From positions 1 through 29,755 of the forward strand of contig CAYJXJ010000040.1 of the NCBI GenBank assembly GCA_964374095.1: a DNA stretch of 29,755 bases, read 5' to 3'. Every line of letters starts with the position of its first letter. The stretch's first letter is position 1. Source of the DNA: CAYJXJ01 sp964374095. GTDB taxonomy: Bacteria > Elusimicrobiota > Elusimicrobia > UBA1565 > UBA9628. A program made the position numbers and the translations under genes. Positions 1-6,978 of the stretch are shown in pieces. A model generated the notes under the pieces. That model saw nothing but the letters and a program-made list of their open reading frames with translations. It had not been told where the DNA came from and did not search any database.

Positions 1-2
1 TG

Positions 3-758
3 GTGGAGCGCGCGGGCCGGCGGCTTTCGGCGGGGATGTTCGCCGTGACGCTCGAGCTTCTGTTCATGGCCGGGGCGAGAATGCGCCATGTCGCCGCCGC
101 GGCGGCGCTGGCCCTCCCCATCGTGGCCTACGAACTCATCCGCAAGCCCTACCGGCTCGCCAGAATCGCGGCATTCCTGCTCCCGGCGGGAACGTGGATC
201 GAGGTATTTGCGTCTCGGCTCGGGGTGGACCCGTCGCGGCTCAAGCTCGCCTCCGTCCAGGAGGCGTCGTATCAAGTCGAGCAATCCGTTCTGGCCATCG
301 GCTCCGGGGGATGGTTCGGGAGGGGCTTCGGGGCTTCCCAGCTCAAGCTCATGTATCTTCCGACGCCCCATACCGACTTCATCTTCCCGGTGCTTTGCGA
401 GGAGCTGGGATTCTTCGGGGGTCTGGCGATCATCCTGCTGTTCGCGCTCCTCCTGATCCGCGGCTTTCGAGTCGCGCGCCACGCCCCGAATCTCTTCGGC
501 ACCTTGCTGGCGGGGGGGATCACTCTCACGATCTGCCTGCAGGCCTTCTTCAACATCAGCATGTCCGTGGGTCTCCTCCCGACCAAGGGGATCCCCTTGC
601 CGTTGGTCTCTTTCGGAGGCTCCTCCCTGCTCGCGACCCTCGCCGGCATCGGCATCGTCCTCAACATTTCCAGGCACGCGCAGCAGGCCCAACGGGCCGG
701 CGCCAAAGTCCTGTCGGTCCCGCAGGACTGCGGGGGTGGACTCCAGAGTTCATCTTGA
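3..758 (+). CDS. ftsW: FtsW-type SEDS peptidoglycan glycosyltransferase, C-terminal part (5' end outside window)
   Basis: About 251 residues of the C-terminal half of a SEDS-family integral membrane protein; the reading frame is open to the window edge, so the true start lies upstream. Seen: several hydrophobic segments, the loop motif GASQLKLMYLPTPHTDFIF, the stretch EELGFFGGLAII and the terminal signature GLLPTKGIPLPLVSFGGSS, which are hallmarks of FtsW/RodA/SpoVE. Known role: polymerises lipid II into glycan strands at the inner membrane, FtsW specifically at the division septum. The four-base overlap (TTGA) with murG places it in a division/cell-wall cluster and favours FtsW over RodA. 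The short tail after the last membrane segment is polar and Gln/Ala/Gly-rich. Confidence 0.93.
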   Translation: MERAGRRLSAGMFAVTLELLFMAGARMRHVAAAAALALPIVAYELIRKPYRLARIAAFLLPAGTWIEVFASRLGVDPSRLKLASVQEASYQVEQSVLAIGSGGWFGRGFGASQLKLMYLPTPHTDFIFPVLCEELGFFGGLAIILLFALLLIRGFRVARHAPNLFGTLLAGGITLTICLQAFFNISMSVGLLPTKGIPLPLVSFGGSSLLATLAGIGIVLNISRHAQQAQRAGAKVLSVPQDCGGGLQSSS

Positions 759-1840
759 ACCGGATTATCGTCGCGGCCGGGGGCACGGGCGGGCACTTCT
801 ATCCCGGGCTGGTCCTGGCGCAAACCCTGCGGCGCCGCGGATGGCAGACCCTCCTCCTCGTGCGCCGGGAGGATCCCGCCGTCGCGACGCTCGAACGCGA
901 AGGACTCGCCTACGCGGAGGTCGAGCTCCGCGGCCTCCCGCGCCGGCTCTCGCCCCAAGCCGCGGCCTATCCCTGGCGCCTGGCAAAGGCCGTCGCGCTC
1001 TGCGGTCGGATCGTCCGGGACTTCACCCCGAAAGTCGTGGTCGGCATGGGGGGGTATCTCTCCTTTCCGGCGATGGCCGCCGCGGCCTGGCGCGGGGTGC
1101 CCCGGGTCGTCCATGAGTCCAACGCCCTGCTGGGCCTCTCCAACCGCATGGCCATCCGGCTCGGGGCGAAGCTGCTGATCGGCCTGCCGGGAACCCGGCC
1201 CGGGGCCTTCCTCACCGGGACGCCCATCCGCCCGCCGCTATGGGAACGGCGATCCCCCGGCGCCGCCCGCGAACGCCTCGGCCTCGACCCCCGGACGCCG
1301 ACCCTCCTCGTCTTCGGAGGCAGCCAAGGGGCCCGAGTTCTCAATGAGCGGTTCCCCGCGCTGATGGCGGCGACGGCGAAGTCCTGGCCGCCCTTGCAGA
1401 TCCTGCACCTCGCGGGGAGAGGCCAGGAGGGGGCGGTGGCGGGGCGCTACGGCGGCGTCCCGGTCCGCGCCTTGCCCTACCTCGAGGAGATGGAGTACGC
1501 CTACGCCGCCGCCGATTTGGTGATTTGCCGCGCCGGGGCGAGCACCCTCGCCGAACTCTCGGCCCAGAAGGCCCCGGCCGTCCTGGTTCCCTATCCCCAC
1601 GCGGCCGACGACCATCAGACCGCCAATGCCCGGCTTGTGGAGCGCGCCGGCTCGGCCCGCCTCATCCCGGAATCCTTCTTGGAGCAGCGGCTGACGGACG
1701 TCGTGTTCGAGCTTCTCTTCGCAAACGGCGCCCACGCGGCGCGCCTGGCGATGACCGCCGGCTACGAGTCCCTCGGGCTGCCCCCGGCCGGCGAAGTCGC
1801 CGAACGCATCGCCGCCGAGGTCGAGCGCCTTGCTCATTGA
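755..1840 (+). CDS. murG: MurG, lipid II synthase (GlcNAc transferase)
   Basis: Transfers GlcNAc from UDP-GlcNAc to lipid I on the cytoplasmic face of the membrane, giving lipid II, the substrate of FtsW encoded just upstream. The 361-residue product has the usual MurG length. Seen: N-terminal glycine-rich loop AAGGTGGHFYPGLVLA, then GMGGYLSFP, HESNALLGLSNR, the C-terminal-domain loop VFGGSQGARVLN, ICRAGASTLAEL and PYPHAADDHQTANA near the donor site. The start chosen is TTG at 755, which overlaps the ftsW stop as TTGA and places the glycine-rich loop at the correct distance from the N-terminus; no ATG or GTG lies between it and that loop. The 3' end overlaps the next gene by 11 nt, indicating translational coupling. 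Confidence 0.95.
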   Translation: MNRIIVAAGGTGGHFYPGLVLAQTLRRRGWQTLLLVRREDPAVATLEREGLAYAEVELRGLPRRLSPQAAAYPWRLAKAVALCGRIVRDFTPKVVVGMGGYLSFPAMAAAAWRGVPRVVHESNALLGLSNRMAIRLGAKLLIGLPGTRPGAFLTGTPIRPPLWERRSPGAARERLGLDPRTPTLLVFGGSQGARVLNERFPALMAATAKSWPPLQILHLAGRGQEGAVAGRYGGVPVRALPYLEEMEYAYAAADLVICRAGASTLAELSAQKAPAVLVPYPHAADDHQTANARLVERAGSARLIPESFLEQRLTDVVFELLFANGAHAARLAMTAGYESLGLPPAGEVAERIAAEVERLAH

Positions 1841-2816
1841 GGCGGCGTTGTTGGCGTGGCTGGCTCCCGCGGGCCCCGCGGCGGCCCAGGCCACGCTCGT
1901 CGCCGTCGGCGACATCCGGCTCGACGGCCCCGTCGGCGCCGTCATCAAGAATGACCCGGGCGCGGCCACCCGGGGAGTCTCGGGCCACCTCGAGGGCGAC
2001 ATCCTCTTCGGCAACCTGGAATGCAGCGTGACCCGCAGGGGCGAGAAGCAGGACAAGCAATGGACCTTCCGGGCTCCCCCCGCGAGCCTCGCCGCGCTCG
2101 ACGCCGCGGGCTTTGACATCGTGAGCGTGGCCAACAACCACGTCTGGGACTACGGCATGACGGGATTTCTCGACACCCTGCGCGCCCTCGACAAGGCGGG
2201 AATCCCCTTCGTGGGCGGCGGGAAGACCCTGGAGGAGGCCGAGGGCTTGCGCGTCTTGAAGGCCGGCGGCCTGCGCGTGGGCTTCCTGGGATTCACCAGC
2301 ACCCACCCGCGTCAGGCCTGGGCGGGGCCGCGCAAGCCCGGGGTCGCCTACTCCGACCTCGGGCGCCTCCCGTCGATCGTCAGCGCCGCCAAGAAGCGCT
2401 GCGACGTCCTCATCGTCTCTTTCCACGGCGGGACCGAACTTGCCGAGGAACCAAACGCCATCCAGCGCGCCGTCGCCCGCGCCGCGGCCGAAGCCGGCGC
2501 CGACCTCTTCCTCGGCCACCACCCGCACGTCCTCCAGGCCGTCGACCTCATCGCCGGGCGGCCGGTGCTCTACAGCCTCGGCAATTTCCTCTTCGTATCC
2601 CCGACGCCGCGGACGCGCTGGACGGTCATCGCCCGCGCCGCGATTTCCGAGCGGGGGGTCGAGCGCGTCGACTTCGTGCCGGTGGACGTCAACGGGGGGC
2701 GCCCCGTGCCGGCCGGGGAGGAAGGGCGCCGCATCATCGCCGGGGCCCTGGACACGCACGGCGCCCTCTCCCGCCACCCCGACCGCTTCCGGCTGCTCTC
2801 GCCTCCCGGGACCTGA
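1830..2816 (+). CDS. CapA-family (PGA_cap) secreted metallophosphoesterase-like protein
   Basis: Product of 328 residues, read from TTG at 1830 inside the end of murG. The first ~20 residues form a hydrophobic signal peptide ending AAAQA, so the protein is probably exported. Seen: AVGDIRLDG near the N-terminus, GDILFGNLECSVT, SVANNHVWDYG, IVSFHGG and LFLGHHPHVLQ followed by YSLGNFLF. These Asp, Asn, Glu and His blocks are the conserved set of the CapA/PGA_cap family, which adopts a calcineurin-like phosphoesterase fold. Named members take part in poly-gamma-glutamate capsule synthesis, but no capB or capC homologue lies nearby, so the capsule role is not supported here. Its position behind murG hints at an envelope function, which is inference. 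Confidence 0.85.
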   Translation: MLIEAALLAWLAPAGPAAAQATLVAVGDIRLDGPVGAVIKNDPGAATRGVSGHLEGDILFGNLECSVTRRGEKQDKQWTFRAPPASLAALDAAGFDIVSVANNHVWDYGMTGFLDTLRALDKAGIPFVGGGKTLEEAEGLRVLKAGGLRVGFLGFTSTHPRQAWAGPRKPGVAYSDLGRLPSIVSAAKKRCDVLIVSFHGGTELAEEPNAIQRAVARAAAEAGADLFLGHHPHVLQAVDLIAGRPVLYSLGNFLFVSPTPRTRWTVIARAAISERGVERVDFVPVDVNGGRPVPAGEEGRRIIAGALDTHGALSRHPDRFRLLSPPGT

Positions 2817-2833
2817 ACTCCGGCGCAGGCGGG

Positions 2834-3553
2834 TTGAATCACCGGCCCCGGAAGAGATACGATGTCCCTGTGATCGGCTTCCTTCGCAGGGTCCCGTTCC
2901 TATCGAGCCTCTCCCTGACAAAGCTCCGGCGGATCTATCGCATATCCCGGGTCGGGGACTACCCGCCCGGACAGCCGATTTTCTCCAAGGCCGAAATCGG
3001 CACGCAGATGTTCGTGGTGCTCTCGGGCCGAGTGAAAATATTCACCCGCTCGGCGGCCAAGAAATCCAAGACTTTCGCGTATCTTCGGCCCGGGGATTTC
3101 TTCGGCGAGATGGCCCTGCTCGACGGCCAGACCCGGACGGCCTCCGCCCAGGCGGTCGAAAAATCCACTCTCCTCGTGATCCGCCGCAAGGATTTCAAGA
3201 GGCTCCTGCTGGCCGACCCCCAACTCACCTACTACCTCCTCTGCGCCGTCTCCGAACGCCTGCGGCGCGCCAACGAGGAAATCGAGAGCCTGCTGTTTCG
3301 CAACATTCTGGGCCGGGTCTCCAAGACCCTCTGCGACCTCGCCGACCGCTCCGGGAAGCGCCTGCGGGAGGGGACTATCCTGAAGGACCACTACACCCAC
3401 CAGGAACTGGCCGACCTCGTCGGCACGACCCGCGAGCCGCTCACCCGCGCCCTCTCGACCCTCCGCCGGGCCGACATCCTCACCGTGCATGAGGGGCGCT
3501 ACCTCATCAGGGACACCCGCAAGCTCGCCGCCCTCTGCCCGGCGATGAACTAG
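2834..3553 (+). CDS. Crp/Fnr-family transcriptional regulator
   Basis: Two-domain regulator of up to 239 residues. The N-terminal cyclic-nucleotide-binding beta-roll (about residues 15-130) includes GDFFGEMALLDGQTRTASA, where GE and the RTA segment match the phosphate-binding cassette of Crp-type proteins. The C-terminal winged helix-turn-helix (about 150-225) contains YTHQELADLVGTTREPLTRAL, with the usual recognition-helix pattern. No Fnr-type cysteine cluster is present. The ligand is unknown; cAMP is possible from the retained Glu and Arg but is unproven. Start: TTG at 2834 is the longest option. GTG at 2870, preceded by GGAAGAGA, would remove 12 residues and is as plausible. It lies 17 nt after the CapA-like gene and its 3' end nearly meets the convergent gene at 3558. 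Confidence 0.9.
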   Translation: MNHRPRKRYDVPVIGFLRRVPFLSSLSLTKLRRIYRISRVGDYPPGQPIFSKAEIGTQMFVVLSGRVKIFTRSAAKKSKTFAYLRPGDFFGEMALLDGQTRTASAQAVEKSTLLVIRRKDFKRLLLADPQLTYYLLCAVSERLRRANEEIESLLFRNILGRVSKTLCDLADRSGKRLREGTILKDHYTHQELADLVGTTREPLTRALSTLRRADILTVHEGRYLIRDTRKLAALCPAMN

Positions 3554-3557
3554 CGCC

Positions 3558-3926
3558 TCAGCGGCGGGGCCGGTTCGCGGGTTCGGGAGGCGGGGGCTGC
3601 AGCGCCCTGAAGCCCAACCAGGCGTTGATCAAAGCCACGGCGCCGAACCCGGCGGCGTGCCAGGGGCCCATGCTGTCGCGACGGGAGAGACTCTCCGCCA
3701 GACCCAGGGCGCCCAAGGTCGCGTGGGCCCCGTGGGCGAAAGCCTGCATCCCCGGACCCTCGCCGCGCATCGCCAGGGGCGAACCCGGCCTCCAGAGTTC
3801 CCGGGGAAGCTCGGCGGCCGCCCGCCCCGCAGCCGGACGCTTGGGGGGCGGCGCGTAGACGTCCAGGTCGAGCGGTCCCGCCGAAGACCAGGTCGCCAGA
3901 CACAGGGCGAGGGCCAGTCCGGTCAT
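3558..3926 (-). CDS. Small secreted or membrane-anchored protein of unknown function
   Basis: Product of 122 residues that I do not recognise. It opens with a hydrophobic stretch (MTGLALALCLATWSSAGPL) that reads as a signal peptide, continues with a Pro/Ala/Arg-rich region, and near the C-terminus has a second hydrophobic segment (AAGFGAVALINAWLGFRAL) that could be one transmembrane helix before a Pro/Arg-rich tail. The start ATG overlaps the sirtuin stop as ATGA, so the two are co-transcribed and probably translationally coupled. The gene converges on the Crp/Fnr gene with only four bases between stop codons, and no terminator hairpin is visible. No catalytic motif is visible. Confidence 0.65.
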   Translation of the reverse strand: MTGLALALCLATWSSAGPLDLDVYAPPPKRPAAGRAAAELPRELWRPGSPLAMRGEGPGMQAFAHGAHATLGALGLAESLSRRDSMGPWHAAGFGAVALINAWLGFRALQPPPPEPANRPRR

Positions 3927-4672
3927 TTTATCGCCTCTACGGCTGGGGGGAGCGCCTCGACGGCGTCGGCGTCTATTCGAAGTGAGGCCAGGGAGTCGTG
4001 CTCGGTGGGTCCCTGGTTGATGATCGCGTAGGGAGCGCCGGCCTCGCAAGCCGCCCGGGGAACGGAGGCCGCCGGCTCCACCGATAATGTCGAGCCGATG
4101 CTCAAGACCAGGTCGGCGCGCCGGGCCGAGTCCAGGGCGCGTTCCAAGAGCCCCGGAGGCAGCGACTGGCCGAACGAAACGGTCGCGGTCTTCAACAGTC
4201 CCCCACACGCGCAACGGGGACACCGCCGAGTCCTCCGGAACGATTCAAACGCGGGCTCGGGATCTCCCCGTTGACGGCAGGTGAGACACTCGACCTGGCG
4301 GTTGGTTCCATGAAGCTCGATGATCTTCCCGGGTGAGTTTCCGGCCGCGTGGTGCAAGCCGTCGATGTTCTGGGTCACCAGGGCCGACAGACGGCCGAGC
4401 TTCTCCAGACGGGCCAGGGCCAGGTGGGCGGGGTTGGGCTTGGCTTCCTTAAAAGCCTCCCATCCCTCGAGCTTGTAGTCCCAATGTTCGACGCGGGCCT
4501 CCTCGGAGGCCAGGAAATCCTGGAAATAGACCGGCCGGCGCTTCTTCCAAATTCCCTGGGGACCGCGGAAGTCGGGGATGCCGGAGGCGGTGGAGATGCC
4601 CGCGCCGGTGAATACGAGAATACGGCGCGACCGGCGCAGGAGATCGATCAACCCCGCCGCGGGACTCTCCAT
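3923..4672 (-). CDS. Sirtuin (SIR2/CobB-type NAD-dependent protein deacylase)
   Basis: Product of 249 residues with all core sirtuin elements: the NAD-binding signature GAGISTASGIPDFRG, TQNIDGLHHAAG, the catalytic His in ELHGTN, a four-Cys zinc module (CLTC then CPRCAC) and IGSTLSVEPAA for nicotinamide/ribose binding. Known role: removes acyl groups from lysines using NAD; acyl preference cannot be read with confidence here. Start choice: an ATG six bases upstream (4678) is possible, but a good promoter (TTGACT, 17-base spacer, TATGGT) ends exactly six bases before the ATG at 4672, so I choose 4672 and predict a leaderless mRNA. It leads a two-gene operon with the small secreted protein. Confidence 0.93.
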   Translation of the reverse strand: MESPAAGLIDLLRRSRRILVFTGAGISTASGIPDFRGPQGIWKKRRPVYFQDFLASEEARVEHWDYKLEGWEAFKEAKPNPAHLALARLEKLGRLSALVTQNIDGLHHAAGNSPGKIIELHGTNRQVECLTCRQRGDPEPAFESFRRTRRCPRCACGGLLKTATVSFGQSLPPGLLERALDSARRADLVLSIGSTLSVEPAASVPRAACEAGAPYAIINQGPTEHDSLASLRIDADAVEALPPAVEAIK

Positions 4673-4678
4673 GTCCAT

Positions 4679-4707
4679 ACCATAACCCCGGCGCCGGCCG
4701 GAGTCAA
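4679..4707 (-). promoter_or_regulatory. Sigma-70-type promoter of the sirtuin gene
   Basis: On the minus strand TTGACT (4707-4702), a 17-base spacer and TATGGT (4684-4679). The expected transcription start, about seven bases after the -10 element, coincides with the A of the ATG at 4672. No Shine-Dalgarno sequence is present, consistent with leaderless translation. Confidence 0.7.
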
Positions 4708-4783
4708 GTGACGCTAACCCCATGTTCCCGGGGTCTGGAAGGCATCGAGGGAGGGGGGCTATGCCCCGGGAGTTTTCCACCGG

Positions 4784-4801
4784 ACTTGGAACGTTCCAAG
4801 T
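4784..4801. repeat. Perfect 18-bp palindrome between tRNA-Ala and the sirtuin promoter
   Basis: ACTTGGAACGTTCCAAGT is identical to its own reverse complement. It lies downstream of the tRNA-Ala 3' end and about 77 bases upstream of the sirtuin -35 element. There is no T-run after it on either strand, so it does not look like a standard intrinsic terminator; a dimeric regulator's operator or an RNA-processing hairpin are alternatives. Confidence 0.6.
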
Positions 4802-4828
4802 ATTGTGAATAGCCGACGCGCTCGGGCG

Positions 4829-4901
4829 TGGACGTGAGCGGGATCGAACCGCTGACCTCCTCGTTGCGAACGAGGCGCTCTCCCAGCTGAGCTACACGCC
4901 C
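4829..4901 (-). tRNA. tRNA-Ala (anticodon CGC)
   Basis: Read on the minus strand, this 73-nt sequence folds as a complete cloverleaf. The acceptor stem pairs GGGCGTG with CACGTCC (one G-U pair), followed by discriminator A. The D-arm region is AGCTCAGCTGGGAGAGC, the anticodon stem is CCTCG/CGAGG around loop TTCGCAA giving anticodon CGC, and the T arm contains GGTTCGATCC. The G3-U70 pair is the classic alanyl-tRNA synthetase identity element. CCA is not encoded. It decodes GCG, a codon expected to be common in this GC-rich genome. Confidence 0.97.
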
Positions 4902-4971
4902 GAAAACTTCCATCGCCAACAGCGAGTCCTGCCGAAGGCAGGGCACGCCCGAATGGGGGACCGGCAGGACG

Positions 4972-4977
4972 ATTATA
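4972..4977 (-). promoter_or_regulatory. Candidate -10 element for tRNA-Ala
   Basis: Minus-strand TATAAT about 70 bases upstream of the tRNA 5' end, with no convincing -35 hexamer at normal spacing. The leader between it and the tRNA contains a 15-base hairpin at 4928-4942 (six-base-pair stem, three-base loop). The rest of the 4902-5147 spacer holds no recognisable gene. Confidence 0.35.
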
Positions 4978-5112
4978 CTAAAGCTCGGAGGTCCGCCGAT
5001 AGCGCCTTTTCAGGGCCGGCACATCGGGCTGCGGATCGCCGCGGGCTCTGCCATTTGTCCCAAACATGGCCCCTCTTGTTGAATCTGTCGATATTTTTTG
5101 GGCCGACCGGAC

Positions 5113-5141
5113 TTGACTCCCCGCAGACACGCCGTTATACT
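5113..5141 (+). promoter_or_regulatory. Strong sigma-70-type promoter of the small protein/nucleotidyltransferase pair
   Basis: TTGACT at 5113-5118, a 17-base spacer, and TATACT at 5136-5141. The ATG of the next gene begins seven bases after the last base of the -10 element, so transcription should begin on the start codon itself. Confidence 0.8.
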
Positions 5142-5147
5142 GGGGTG

Positions 5148-5372
5148 ATGAACCTCCGGTGGCCCTCCGCGGCCCAATCTCTCAACGAGACCGTCGCCGC
5201 GCATCGCGGCCAGTCCCCCGAGGAGCGTGTGCGCGCCCTCGCCCGACTCTTTGAGTTTTTTCGCGAGCTCCTTAAGGACCCGGACCGCCGCGCGCGCTGG
5301 GAGGCCGGGCGGCGGAAGCTGGAGGAAGAGGGGCGCGCGCCCTTCAGGCGGCTCCTGGCGCGTGGCCGCTGA
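5148..5372 (+). CDS. Small charged helical protein upstream of a nucleotidyltransferase (possible antitoxin)
   Basis: Product of 74 residues, unrecognised by family. It is strongly helical in character: the core SPEERVRALARLFEFFRELL is amphipathic and is followed by a Lys/Arg/Glu-rich segment ending ARGR. The ATG at 5148 sits at the predicted transcription start of a near-consensus promoter, so no ribosome-binding site is expected. The 3' end overlaps the nucleotidyltransferase by 11 nt. A short protein encoded ahead of and overlapping an MNT/AbiEii-like nucleotidyltransferase matches the layout of several toxin-antitoxin pairs, which is why I suggest an antitoxin role. That is inference from position; no DNA-binding motif is visible. 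Confidence 0.65.
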   Translation: MNLRWPSAAQSLNETVAAHRGQSPEERVRALARLFEFFRELLKDPDRRARWEAGRRKLEEEGRAPFRRLLARGR

Positions 5373-5928
5373 GCTCCCGCGGCTTGACGACATCGTGGTT
5401 CGTTGCGCCGGCATCCTCGGCAAGGCCGGGGCGCACTACGCGCTGATCGGGGGCGTGGCCGTCGGCGCGCGCGGCTACATCAGGACGACCGCGGACGTGG
5501 ACTTCCTGATCCACATCGAGAGGGTCCGCATCCCCGCTCTCCTGGAAGGGTTCACCGGCGCCGGGGGCGCCTTCGACGGAGAATTGACGCTCCGACAGCT
5601 CTCGGACCGGGAGATCGCGCGCCTGCGCCTCCAGGACGTTCAAATCGACCTGGTTCCCGCGGTCCTGCCCTACTTCCACGAGATACTCCGGCGCGCCACG
5701 GAGGAGCGGATCGGCGGCATGGGCGTTCGGACGGGCACGGCCGAGGACCTCCTCGTCCTGAAACTCCTGGCCGACCGCAACCAGGACAAAGCCGACGTGG
5801 ACGGCCTGCTGGCCGCTCTCGGCTCGTCGCTTGACATCGCCTACGTCTGCGACCGGGCCCGCGCCCTCCTGCCGGCCGAGGACCGGCGGGTCTCCGAATT
5901 CGAGCGGCGCGCGAATCCCGCGCCGTAG
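5362..5928 (+). CDS. MNT/AbiEii-like nucleotidyltransferase-fold protein
   Basis: Product of 188 residues from GTG at 5362, overlapping the previous gene. The N-terminal half carries the nucleotidyltransferase signature: YALIGGVAVGARGY (glycine motif) followed by RTTADVDFLI, whose D-V-D pair is the expected metal-binding motif. Further on, QIDLVPAVLPYF supplies a later acidic residue, and RTGTAEDLLVLKLLADRNQDKADVDGL is the conserved Lys/Asp-rich helix typical of AbiEii-like and related families. Known members transfer nucleotides to RNA or protein and often act as toxins. The upstream 74-residue protein would be the partner. A housekeeping NTP-transferase role cannot be excluded. It converges on mltG; the 107-base spacer 5929-6035 shows no gene or clear terminator. 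Confidence 0.8.
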   Translation: MAAELPRLDDIVVRCAGILGKAGAHYALIGGVAVGARGYIRTTADVDFLIHIERVRIPALLEGFTGAGGAFDGELTLRQLSDREIARLRLQDVQIDLVPAVLPYFHEILRRATEERIGGMGVRTGTAEDLLVLKLLADRNQDKADVDGLLAALGSSLDIAYVCDRARALLPAEDRRVSEFERRANPAP

Positions 5929-6035
5929 CACGTGCTCCAGGGGGGCGGCCCGGCATGACAAAATCATCCGACGGCGCCATCTCATCCCACTCCCAGCGCC
6001 GGGAGTAAATGTCCGATCGAACCGCCCCGGCCGGC

Positions 6036-6965
6036 CTAGCGCCGCCGCTGCTCGCGGAGGTCCTTCTTGAATCTCTGCTTGGCCTTGTTGTGCTCCTCGA
6101 GCGTGCCGGTGAAGGTGTGCCCGCCCTTGGCGTCGGCGACGAAAAAGATCGCATCGGTCCGCGCCGGGGAAAGCACCGCCAGGAAAGAGTCCAGCCCGGG
6201 ATTGCAGATCGGACCCGGGGGAAGGCCGAAGTGGTTGTAGGTGTTGTACGGCGAGGGGTGCCTGAGATCCGCGTAGGTCAGCCCCTTCTTCCAGTAGCCG
6301 AGCGCGTACTGCACCGTGGGGTCGGCCTCCAGCATCCTGCGGCCGCGCAGCCGGTTCAGGTAGACGGCCGCGATCATGGGCTTCTCGGAAGCGATCACGG
6401 CCTCCCGTTCCACGATGGAAGCCAGGGTCAACAGCTGGTGCAAGGTCATGGCGGGTCTGGAGGCGGCGCGCTCGAACTCCGGGGGGATGCGCTTGCGGAA
6501 CTCCTCGTGCATCCGGTCGGCGATGCGGGAGGCGTCCCAGGACTTGTCGATCTGGTAGGTGGTGGGGAATAGATACCCCTCCAGGCGGCGGGGCTCCACG
6601 ACCTTAAGGAACTCGGAGGCCTTGCAGAGGCCGTTGCCTTCCAGGCGCTCGGCGATCTGGCGAGCCGAGAAGCCTTCCGGGATGAGGACGCGCACCGCGT
6701 TGGAGGTCCCCGCGGTTAGAGCCCGCAGCGCGGCGCGAACCCCGAGCCCGGGCTTGAGCCGGTAGGTGCCCGGCTTGAGCCGCCGTTCGGCCCCCGTAAA
6801 GCGCGCGGTCAGCCGGAAGAGCAAGCTCGAGCGGATGACCCCCCTGGCGCTCAGGAGCTCGGCGGTGGCCGTCGCCGAAAGACCCGGCGGGATGACGACC
6901 TCGACGAGCGGATCCTCCCCGGGCACCGCGGCCCCCAAGACCAGTCCGCCCAGCAGCAGGAGCAA
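6036..6965 (-). CDS. mltG: MltG, endolytic murein transglycosylase
   Basis: Product of 309 residues. A short N-terminal hydrophobic segment (LLLLLGGLVLGAAV after the TTG start) would anchor it in the inner membrane. Then follow a LysM-like region (VEVVIPPGLSATATAELL) and the YceG catalytic domain: RVLIPEGFSARQIAERL, LEGYLFPTTYQ, LLTLASIVEREA with the catalytic Glu, AAVYLNRL, EADPTVQYALG and YNTYNHFGLPPGPICNPG. Known role: cuts nascent glycan strands and so influences strand length. TTG at 6965 is the first usable start after an in-frame stop and lies 13 bases after the mutase stop. It is the last gene of the long leftward run. Confidence 0.93.
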   Translation of the reverse strand: MLLLLGGLVLGAAVPGEDPLVEVVIPPGLSATATAELLSARGVIRSSLLFRLTARFTGAERRLKPGTYRLKPGLGVRAALRALTAGTSNAVRVLIPEGFSARQIAERLEGNGLCKASEFLKVVEPRRLEGYLFPTTYQIDKSWDASRIADRMHEEFRKRIPPEFERAASRPAMTLHQLLTLASIVEREAVIASEKPMIAAVYLNRLRGRRMLEADPTVQYALGYWKKGLTYADLRHPSPYNTYNHFGLPPGPICNPGLDSFLAVLSPARTDAIFFVADAKGGHTFTGTLEEHNKAKQRFKKDLREQRRR

Positions 6966-6978
6966 GCGAAGAGGCGTC

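Noticed and set aside
1662..2921. Long open frame on the minus strand (419 codons) opposite murG and the CapA-like gene
   Set aside because: Composition artefact of G+C-rich coding DNA; its product is low-complexity Gly/Arg/Ala and the opposite strand carries clear protein families.
4736..4780. Intrinsic terminator after tRNA-Ala (hairpin GGGGC-TAT-GCCCC)
   Set aside because: On the minus strand, where the tRNA is read, no T-run follows the hairpin; on the plus strand a short TTTT follows but no gene is upstream.
4941..4954. Partial tRNA duplicate: GGGCGTG appears both in the leader and at the tRNA 5' end
   Set aside because: The shared stretch is only about ten bases and no other tRNA arm is present.
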